Positions 46,742-58,497 of a DNA stretch of 64,000 nt are shown one piece after another (positions within the stretch are counted from its first letter, which is position 1; each line of letters opens with the position of its first letter). A model generated the notes under the pieces. That model saw only the letters and a list, made by a program, of their open reading frames with translations, was not told the origin of the DNA and did no database searches. Both the position numbers and the translations under genes were made by a program. Origin of the DNA: Astrocystis sublimbata (Eukaryota; Ascomycota; Sordariomycetes; Xylariales; Xylariaceae); the NCBI GenBank assembly GCA_022453515.1, contig JAJNNY010000020.1:124001-188000 (forward strand). Reading direction: 5' to 3'.

Positions 46742-48464
46742 TTATGCCTTCCTTCCAAAGGAAACTAGCTGACCCCATAATCCTGCTTCATCATATCTCC
46801 TCTGTTCGACAAGTAGCTTCTCAAGCTTGTCGACGATGTGAATTGTTTGTACGGAAGCTCCAAATAGTGTACTGGCCGTTGTAGCAGCCAGCATCAGCCA
46901 CGATATACTTTGATCGTTGTCGCCTAGTTGCTGGTGGATTTTGGCGACATCTTCCATTGTGTATAGATCACATTCATCTTTCTTGGTAGACACTGTGGCC
47001 GAGCCATCAAGCTGCGTTTGTCCAACAATGTCCATGCAGACTGTTAGAGCCATTGACCAGGACCCGATGTCCATATAGACATGTTCGAGTTGACGTGCAG
47101 TGGCCCTCGCCTGCAATGATCTCTTGCCATGGATATCCATCACTTTAGAAACGGCTTTATCTGCATTCTGTAGAGCTTCTTCATATCTGTGGCCTCGCCG
47201 AAGGAGCGCAGTGATGGTGTTTCGGGCTTTGATTGTAATTCTGTGTCCTGGCCCGAGACTTTGTTCCAAGTGATTGAGTAGGTTGAACAATATGTTTAGC
47301 GAAAGGTTCTCTTGCTTGCTGGAAGCAGCAAGCTCTCTAGCGAGTATAGCAAGAGGATAGTGCAGGTCAGTTTTCGAGGAAGCCAGTCGAGCGATGAAAT
47401 GGAGTAGTGACAGTCGAACCTCTGGACATGCAACCGTGTTCTCCCATGACAATGTAGAGAATAGTCCCAAGATGAAATACAATGGCCTGCGGACCATTTC
47501 GGAACCAGCTTCCTCACATGCCAAATGTACCTCAGGCCATGCTCTGGCCGCAGAGCCCACCTTGAAGAGGTATACTGCCTGGCCCACATGATCCCAAAAT
47601 TTGCTGCAAGATGCAGTTTCTGCTTCAGCTGCAATGGAATTTACGGAAGAGTAAGAAATATGAGCAGACATCATTATCAACTCAGTGCTGCGCGAGCTGG
47701 GGCCAAATTTTATAGTGGTACAAAGAGTTGGCAGAGGAAGAGGGATATCAAGGCTTTCACGAATGATGGATGTGCCCCCAATGCCCTGAATGCTTTTGCT
47801 AGAATTGTCTGTATTTCCAAATTTTGGCTTGGTGGTTTCGTTGCAACGATGCAGCCATTGATCAACTACCACGGATGTTTCATCGTGGGATCCAGGAGTG
47901 TTCATCTGCCGACTCTCGGTTGATGAGGCGGTACTACCGCATGATTGTCCAGAAACTTGCATGGGACTTGAAGCGGTGGTCCTCATTGTTTTCATATGTC
48001 GTTTCAGTCTCCGTCGGTCCTTTATGTCTAACTGTGATAGAGAGACAGACAATTGGACATCCGAAGATACGAACATCTGATCGAGTAACTTGGATTTGTG
48101 ATCTGAATTCCAGTTTTTCGAGAACTCCCATTTTTAAAACGCCTTCTGTACATGGACACACTAATATAGACAGGATTTAGTCGTTCGGTCTTGGTGAAAC
48201 ATGATTTTTGTCGCATGAGTCAAAAGTCATCAATAATCGTGTATTCTAAGCTAGCGAGTGGTGTAAACTAAAGTGAAAATGCACTTACGTTGCTCGGAAT
48301 CCATATTGTTCTTGCATAACAATTCTTACTTCCTCAAGCGTTTTCTCATTCTCCAGATACAGTCCTCTAATCGTCGAATAGTGCATGTCCCATGTCTCAT
48401 CCGAGTGACCTTCTGTCTTTCTATTTTCGTCAAAAGAAGTGTCCATAGACAACACATATGACAT
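46742..48464 (-). pseudogene. Clr5-domain protein gene with a one-base frameshift
   Basis: Exon 1 (48289-48464) encodes the start of a Clr5 domain: WDMHYSTIRGLYLEN and VMQEQYGFRAT. A 128-nt intron (GTAAGT..ATTAG) leads to 48160, where VSMYRRRFK continues it in phase. The domain's next residues (WEFSKN) are then found in another frame, with the shift at the five-A run at 48131-48135 (minus strand); in that second frame the upstream side meets a TAA. After the shift the frame is open to 46742, about 462 codons, with helical, TPR-like repeats (SLQARATARQLEHVY, MEDVAKIHQQLGDN). The family couples an N-terminal Clr5 domain to TPR-like repeats and is presumed regulatory. The single missing base may be a true mutation or a homopolymer sequencing error. 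Confidence 0.78.
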
Positions 48465-49628
48465 CGTGCTTACTCAGCCAAAAAAACAGATAACGAGAGT
48501 GTAATACCATGCAGGGTTTATTTTACAATAGCGAAGAAGTTGGTATGGCGCCTCAAACGAACCAAGATCATAACGACTTCTAGGCGGATATCGACTTGTC
48601 AGGATGGTCCTTCCGAGTACCTTCCTGAGATGGAACTTCCAGTGGGCCAATAAATATTAGCAATTGAGCAATTAGATGTGCCGAACGAACGTTGCATGCC
48701 CAGAGTCAAGGGTTATTACCGCAGTTCATCACGAGAGCAGGTAACAAAATGTCCCTGCATAGCCTTAGTAGCCGAGGGAGAATGTCCGATCTTTAACCAG
48801 TAGAAGTAACTTTGGGATCGTGGCGTGCTGCAGTAACTTTTTGGTCATTTCAAATCAGTTGGGTTGCAATGCCACGCGCACTTTGGTTTGATAACCCTGC
48901 GCTATCATAAGTTAAGTAGCCTGGCCGGGTCTGGCTGAACCCAAATGACCAAAACGCCAAAAAGTCCACCTTCCTGATGCGAACATATTCTCAAAGACGT
49001 CATCACTGTCAACTTCATGCAGGTTGGCCAGTAGGAGTGACATAATAGCGGCCTGAATGGCTAGCTTGGCATCAAAAAACCGTACATCGATTCAACCTTG
49101 CAATGCGAGGCAACTATGTTAGGGCTAACGATACGCAATGACACGAGTCACGTAGTAGTGTGCGGTAGGCGTTTTGATTATTGTGGGGTAGTATTGCATT
49201 ATCTATGAGCAAGGACGGCGAATTGTAGCCAATGGATTTGTTTACCAGTGACCAATTTTGACCAAGACTGCAGCGAAATAGCCTCGGAAGCCTTCCGGCG
49301 GAAGGATGGAGTATGGCGATTGACAGACATATGCATAGTAACGTTGGTATAGCCACGGCTGGCGTATTTGACTGTCACGTCAGGATCGGCGCACAAAAAG
49401 ACGCTGCATGCGGGGTGTCATCAAGAGCCTCACGAGTCTTCACATGATCTGAGTATTATTGGGGACCGTCCATGTTACATGCAATGTCCGCTTCAATTTT
49501 ACCAAAGGGCGAAGCCCCTGTTTGATATGGGCAAGTATCTAGGTAGAGTAGCAACTTTCACAAAGATATTAAATGCAACTTCACTCGTCAGGTTTGCAAT
49601 CATTATCAAGACTCAAAAGTTGAAGCAT
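48465..49628. other. Spacer left of solo LTR copy 3
   Basis: About 1.2 kb with no supportable gene. It ends in the target-site duplication aagca at 49624-49628. Confidence 0.5.
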
Positions 49629-49857
49629 GTCAGGTGCCAAGGTAGCATGCCCTCACCATGACCCAGGGGCTCCCTTGTACCGTGCTGTTTGGGCTACGAG
49701 ATCTGTGTATATAAGGACTGGCCGACTTCCACTGAATGGGAGTGCCCAGGAATCAACAGAATTGACACCTAACACCTACTATTCTACTTGACTACGTGGC
49801 TACGTGGCTACGTGGCTACTGCTATATTCCTTCATTCTGGTGCAAGAACACTTGATA
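49629..49857 (+). mobile_element. Solo LTR, copy 3, next to the HET gene
   Basis: This 229-bp element starts TGTCAGGTGC and ends CACTTGATA. It is flanked by a perfect 5-bp target-site duplication, aagca (49624-49628 and 49858-49862). It shares all blocks with copies 1 and 2: GGTAGCATG, TATATAAGGACTGG (box at 49708-49714), GCCCAGGAATCA and CTACTATTCTACTTGACTACGTG. Compared with the intact end of copy 1 its right end shows two C-to-T changes. It is longer because an 8-bp piece is repeated three times at 49793-49816. It ends 71 bases before the HET gene's ATG, in the same orientation, so it may supply that gene's promoter. Confidence 0.9.
49793..49816 (+). repeat. Three tandem copies of tacgtggc inside the LTR
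   Basis: The octamer tacgtggc occurs three times head to tail. Copy 2 of the LTR has one related unit and copy 1 has one diverged unit. This is an insertion-specific expansion. Confidence 0.9.
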
Positions 49858-49928
49858 AAGCATAACTCAATATTTCAACCACCTATTGTCTCTTGATACC
49901 AGTTGCCCCATTTCTCATCACCTGTATC

Positions 49929-52112
49929 ATGGATCATCTACCAATTGGTGAAATACCATATCCTAAGGTGGGCTTCTATGCCCGCTCGCGGCAATACGAA
50001 CCGGAAGACTTCTTCAAGCTTCCTTCGCAGTATGGATTCGAGAATCTGGAATCGCTGGTGGAGCATGGACTGGGCGACATGAAGCGTAAAGAGGCTAATA
50101 TGTTCCTCCAAGAATGGCTTTGGTTCTCATTTCTGGCACAAATCACTCACCAACCAATCGAATCAACAGATTTCAAAAATCCTAGCGACCAGTCTCTTTA
50201 CACGAGATATATAAACGAAAGGCTTCAACGCTGGATTGAGGATGAAGGCAATTACTTCAAGTCAGAAAAGTCGTGCCCATACCCACAACTACGTTACATC
50301 CAAGCCACAATCGCGACAGGATACGCCAGGCGGTTTACTGTCAAGCATCTTTCCTTCGAGCCCCATGACAGAGATACTTCTCTCAGAGTTCGAGACGAAA
50401 CTGAGCTTTCCAAAAAGAGCGGAGTTGACGCCCTTGGAAGGATAGACTCCGCCCTCACGCTGTCAATTGCTATTTTGGGCCAGAATCTGTCGCGTAATCG
50501 CTCGAGACTAAGGAGTCGTTACGAGGAACCTGATGCTTTGAGGCGTCAGGATGAACAGGCTGACGATTCATGGCAGATACATGTGAACGGGAACAATAGC
50601 TGGGGCTACAGCAAATATGCTAGGGACTTCATGAGTTCAAGAGGCTGGTGTCCGAGCGAGATCCGAAGGATGGAATCCACGTTGGCGGGTCCATGCGAAG
50701 TCTTGTACGCGAGTTCCTTTGAACCGTTAGACACCGGACATCACGAAACATGCGATATATGGCAATGCCAGAAACCTCGAGAGCCCATGTTAGGCGCGCT
50801 GCACATGCACAATTGCAATCAACAGTGTCCTGTTATGAGCATCGTCGATCAGGATGACGAAGTCAGTCGCATAATTGAATCGGGAAACACACCTCTGGTC
50901 ACGTTCGATGGCCGTCATCTGAAACTTGAAGGTTTCAACCTCCAAAGTCAGATTTCGATCAAGTTCGGCTGTGTATCTCATAGCTAGGGAGACGCTCTCA
51001 TGGATCTAGGGCGGGACGCTCGAGGTGGAAACGACCGGACCATCTACAGCTGTCAACTAGAAAGGATTCAACAAGACTTCAATCATATATTCAACAATTT
51101 TATCCCCGATTATGAGCGTACCGGGGACGTGCCATTTTGGGTGGACGTTCTATGCTTGCCTCGACAAGAGCAGATCAAAGCTAAGGCTATCGACCAGTTG
51201 AGGTATCTCTACAGCAACGCGAGTGCCACCGTTGTCTGGGAGGCAGGATATCCATTCTCGGAGGCGATCTGGCATTTGAAGCACTGGCATCAAAAGGGCT
51301 TCCCCAAAGACAAATCCCGAGTTCTTCAGACGTGGGCCGCTGTTCAATTTCACTTGGTTGAAAGGCCTGAAGATGAGGCAGTCATACTTGCAGGTTTACT
51401 AGGTCTGACAGCAGAGCCGATTGTGCAGATTAGAGGAACAGGTGATGAGGAGGTAATCGCAGCGCGGAGGATGGTCAAACTACTAGAAGAGATCGACTCC
51501 AGCTCCGAACTTGGAATTCCTGCTGGTATCATTTTTCTACCCCCGCCAATGCTTCTAATGAACGATATTCCAGAAACACGTGGATATGGGTGGGCACCAC
51601 GCACCTGGTTAAGCAGGCAATCGCATCCGTACCCTCTATACCCGTCTGTTCACCAAGCAGCTTTGCAGTGTAAACGGGGTCTCTTGGTCAGGTTTCCCGG
51701 AATACAGCTACATTGCACTGGAGCGCGTCCAGCCGATAAGATTTTCTGGGTCCCACTAGGTCAAAGCATGCACGAGTGGCTTAAGATACACGCTCAGACT
51801 GACAAAGAATGGGTCAAATTCTGGGAAGAGGAAGTGATGGGTGGCGTGGTCAAAGACCATACGACAATAATTATGAGCAGTCCTAAGTGTCGGGACAATT
51901 GGGATATCGGGATCCTAGTCAGGAAGAAGGGAGAGTTGCGCAATGGCGAAGTTAGGTGGGTTGAACGTGTCTGCAGGGTGAGAGTGCGCCTGGAAACAAA
52001 CCCAAGCATAGTACAGGAACAACTCAAGAGCTTCAGAGAGCACAAGAAGGACGTCGTCTTCGGCACACAAATAGACGAGAGGGAGTGGTGTATTGATGGT
52101 GGCACCTATTAG
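49929..52112 (+). pseudogene. HET-domain (heterokaryon incompatibility) gene with an internal TAG
   Basis: A single continuous frame from the ATG at 49929 to 52112, 728 codons, is interrupted by one TAG at 50985-50987. The codon follows FGCVSHS and precedes GDALMDLG, the place where HET domains have tryptophan after the Ser-His-Cys/Ser stretch, so a TGG-to-TAG change is the simplest reading. Downstream are the other HET motifs: VPFWVDVLCLPRQ and IDQLRYLYSNASATVVW. Such proteins trigger cell death when genetically different hyphae fuse. Both halves keep good protein texture, so the break looks young. If read through, the product would be 727 positions long. Without it, translation yields a 352-residue N-terminal piece lacking the HET domain. 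The solo LTR stands directly upstream. Confidence 0.85.
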
Positions 52113-52461
52113 GAGCTAGCCCAGGAAGGAGATATAGTACCATTCGTTCGTTTGATGCCGCTGGGGATATAGCGAATGTTGAAGATTGGGGGGGCGGCAT
52201 ACTTTTCATAACAAATCCTAAGAATAAATACCTCTAACCCCATCTTTTTCCAGAGCCTGTGTCACAAGGGAGAACTGCTACCTAACAAACATGACACGAC
52301 CGCGCCCGCGATTAGAAACCAAACCCAACTCACTATTTGTGTAGACCACTAGCAGACTGCTTCACTGGTACCTACTTGTATCGAAAGTATTTCTTACCAA
52401 TAGAGTTCTAGATCATGGAGTGTTTATAACAATTGCCCTTCTTATCATCAAGCCTTGATGA
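52113..52461. other. Short convergent spacer
   Basis: Lies between the 3' ends of the HET gene and the MFS transporter gene. Nothing further is seen. Confidence 0.5.
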
Positions 52462-54373
52462 TCAAGGCCCCCCAGGCGCTTGGTCGTCTGTCAGCTTACC
52501 AGCATGAGACTCGTATAACTGCTGTGCAGTTCTCGTCTTCACGTCTCTAAACCTGCGCAGCGAGACGCCCGATTCGAAAAGTTGATCTATCTCCTCGAGT
52601 GTACGGCCTTTCATCTCGGGGATGACGAAGAATGTTACGATGACCATGGCAAAGTCGACGGTACTGTAGATGAAGCCGACTTTCCCCCCGAGGTTGGCGT
52701 ACTGGGCGTTGATGAGATACGGGATAGTGAAGCTGTAGGCAAACGTCGTCAACACGGAAACGACGCTGGCGATAAGATTGGTCTTCTCTTTAAGACGCAG
52801 TGTCGCGGCCTCGGAGACAACGACGTAGGAGCTGGGATAAGTCAGTCAGTTGTTGACCTCCAATTGTATTGAAAGTCGGACAGGGAGGGCCAATAGGCCG
52901 ACTTACATAGGTGCCCACGACAAGTTATATGAAACGGTGAATAGCTGGAGGGACGCGACTAGGAGATTTGAGGTAGAGGGGGTGAAGCCCCCCGGTTTGA
53001 TTGTGCCCAGACCGCCAAGAACAAAGAGCCAGACGCCCATGAAGAAGCCCCCAACCATGAGTAAGGGTCGACGGCCGACCTGGTCGACATAGCTCCAGGT
53101 CAAGAAGCAAGCGACAAGCGAGGTCAGGTTCCCAATAACGTTGAACAGGAAGGCTTTCTGTCCAAATCCTTGCGATTGATAGAAGACGACGCCGTATTGG
53201 TTGGGAAAAGCCTGACCAGTGATTTGCTGACCAAACATGGCAGTCACCGCAATGGCTGTGCGAATCTATAATATTTTGAGGTGATTAGAAGATGTCATGA
53301 ATGTTGCATCAAAGCCTTGAGTGTGACATACCCTGTTGGTCTTGTCGAAGACCTCCGCCCACGTCCCCTTATCCTCGTGTGTACAAGCGTATTTCAATGA
53401 TTTAATCTCCAAGTGTATGTCCTCATCGCTGGAGTGTTTTCTCAACTTCCGTAAACTGCTGAAGGCTTCATCGGTTCGTTGGTGGTCGAGCAGCCAGCGA
53501 GGAGATTCCGGAACAAACATAAGCAAGAGCAGGAGAATTGCTGGTACGACAAGCTGTAGCCCGATAGTGATTCTCCAACCAGTGTCACTGGGAATGTTTT
53601 GCGCGCCGAAGATTATAAGAGCTGCGACTAATTGTCCGAGCGAGATCATTAGTTGGATGGTCGATGCGAACATGCCGCGAAGCTCTCTAGGCGTGGTTTC
53701 GGCTTGGTAGATCGGGACAAGCACAATCGCTATGCCTGTCTGCCCGAAGGCGATGATGCGTCCTAAAGTGAATTGGGCTCGAGAGGTGACCGAAGTTACC
53801 TGCAACAAGACGCCGCTGTTCCAAATCGTCAACAGGTCAGACCGGATGATAGACACATCAATAAAGGTTTTCCTGGTCGATACTCACACAATAGAAACGA
53901 TGCAGAGGAGATAGAATGTAGCTTTACGGCCGAATCTCGCGGCGACCCAACCAGCTCCAATACACCCCTAAAAATGTCGGCGTTCAGAATATATGTCTCA
54001 TTTTGCACATCCAGTAGTATAAAACTCACCAGAGCTTTCCCCAGGAATGGCGTCGCCGTCATGACCGATGACAACCAGCCGGGTAGAGCGCAAACCCCAT
54101 TTTCGTCACATTCGCCAAAACTTCGGGTGAAGGAAGGGTGAACCTGCACGCCACTGAACGTTCCGACCTTTTGAACAGTTATGATAAGTAATGACCCCCT
54201 ATGCGATGACATACACAGGACTTTTCAGGAGATGATCATACATCGTAACCGTAGTTGAAGCCACATAATCCCGAGACGACGAGCAAGAAGGCGAGGAATC
54301 CGTTGAAGTGCCTCAGACGCTGGCGCAGGGACGTGTCGGCGACATCGGGATTACAGGTTGCGCCCTCCGGCAT
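52462..54373 (-). CDS. MFS transporter, sugar porter type
   Basis: Six exons (54242-54373, 54030-54167, 53888-53967, 53332-53815, 52907-53265, 52462-52831) join in phase to 520 residues, the typical size. Introns are 62-75 nt with consensus or near-consensus donors. Sugar-porter signatures are in order: YGYDVGTFSGV in the first helix, AARFGRKAT in loop 2-3, PESPRWLL after helix 6, GQQITGQAF in helix 7, DQVGRRPLL in loop 8-9 and PEMKGRTLEEIDQLF after helix 12. The protein should carry a sugar or related small polar molecule across the plasma membrane by proton symport; the substrate is unknown. Exon 1 starts at an ATG giving a 30-residue cytosolic leader. The gene is divergent from the arylsulfatase with a 603-bp shared upstream region, which suggests co-regulation. 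Confidence 0.9.
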
Positions 54374-56989
<2,616 letters not shown>

Positions 56990-57210
56990 AGAATATAGAA
57001 ACGTGTATATTTCAGATAAGCCTGCTGTTTGAGTGTAATAATCAGTGTAATTAGCTGTTCTTTTGGCGGAATTGGCATACTGCCTGCCCGAAACCATCAG
57101 CACTGAAGTGCTCAAAACTTTATCCCGACAGCGAAGGAGTATGCCTGTCAAGGCTGCCCATGAAGTGAGGCGCAGCGTGGAAAGTGGTGAGGTTGCCTAT
57201 TGCTTCGTGC

Positions 57211-57370
57211 CTACTCTGCGCTGTCACCAAGATCATTTGCCTTCCTTGCTCGCCGACAAGGTCTATGCTGATGTCTGGTAAGTGACCTGTAGGGGGCGAA
57301 ATCCCCTATTCACACAACAACGAAAGAAGCAGACCTTGGACACCATGGGACAATCTCCAACACACACGGA
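57211..57370 (+). pseudogene. Relic of a sulfatase exon 1-intron 1 junction
   Basis: The segment matches sulfatase bases at about 55100-55255. The stretch gctcgccgacaaggtctatg (57248-57267) differs by one base from the gene, still encodes Cys-Ser-Pro-Thr-Arg, and is followed by the same GTAAGT donor. Similarity continues into intron sequence (gaagcagaccttgga against gaagcaaatcttgga), so the copy came from DNA and not from spliced RNA. Nothing resembling exon 2 follows. The relic lies in the same orientation as the gene and is too degraded to be translated as a sulfatase. Confidence 0.78.
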
Positions 57371-57586
57371 ATTCCATTTAGGCCAAACGCCTCTTCCTGT
57401 TTGACCTCAGATTCCTTCCCCCGGCCTCTCTCTTGCGGAGTGCGCCATCAATACGCTCCTTCCATTCGATCAACTTCTGGTTCGAGGCCTCCCGAAATAT
57501 AGCAGGCGTGAAAGCACGAAACGCGCGTCTTTCTTGAAGCGCCTTCACTTTTCGCTTCTCTTCTAATTCTATTCGACGATGTCACG

Positions 57587-58236
57587 TTAGCGTCCAAACG
57601 GGTTCGATTCAAGATTGACGATTTGGGTTTTCTTTTTTAACATACTCTTGCGAATCGAGCAGTTAGGGCCGTTGCCCGAGTAGTAGCAATTTGTGCATGC
57701 ACCCTTCATAAAACCCACTGCGCTTGATACACATTCTACGCATGGTCCCCTGGATAGATGGCTTTTGCATTGCTGACAATCCTCAATCTCGGCCTTGGGC
57801 AGGAACAAGTAGTAAGCGAGGGCGGAAGCATGCCTTGAGATGTCGAGATCCCAATTGGCCGAAACCTCCACGCCCTTCTCGTATATTGGTTTGATGTCAA
57901 TTAGGCGTACGAGATGCTGTATTAATTTGCTCTGTTAGTAATACTCGATCATTGTACCATGGGGACATACAGCAAGCATACCTTATTAGCCTCAAGAAAG
58001 CTACGTGATTCCTCGTATTCCAGTTCAAGGAGTGCATTTATCAGCCAAGCAGTTCGGGCCGTGGGATTGTTACATGCAGAAAATGTAGCAGGAATCTGGA
58101 AGCGTGGTGTTACCAAAGGCTCCCTACCAACTCTGAAATCGAGAAGCAGTCGTCCGTCTGCGAGCGCTTGTTCTTCGATGGATTGTTTTACTTCTTCTTC
58201 AAGTGCTTCATGTTTAATGAACCGTTCTTCTATCAT
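57587..58236 (-). CDS. DUF3716-like cysteine-rich protein
   Basis: Exons 57982-58236 and 57587-57916, with a 65-nt intron (GTATGC..TACAG), give 194 residues from the only in-frame ATG. The first part is helical and acidic (EEEVKQSIEEQALADG). The last 60 residues carry Cys pairs, DCQQCKSHLSRGPCVEC and GACTNCYYSGNGPNCS, in the order typical of the fungus-specific DUF3716 domain, which looks metal-binding. The frame stays open upstream to 58497 (RPPSTQTVRFQTQ, DKLTHFLPATNPFPAS) without an ATG, so an upstream exon or a longer N-terminus is likely. The role is unknown; proteins of this kind are short and nuclear or regulatory by guess only. The start is the weakest part of the model. Confidence 0.7.
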
Positions 58237-58497
58237 TTCAAGTCGGTGGATGGGAATGCGCGGTTGTCGCGGGTCGCTTGCTGGGAAGGGGTTCGTGGCG
58301 GGCAAGAAATGCGTCAATTTGTCAAAAGACGAGACGAAGCGCGCACCCGCCGATGGATCTAGCGATTGGGTGTCCTTATGTGTGTATACGCTACTTTGTG
58401 TCTGGAAACGTACTGTCTGTGTACTAGGTGGCCGTATCCCATACGGTGCAGTCCAACATCTCACACAATTGAATAAATATTTGCTAGATAATACCAC

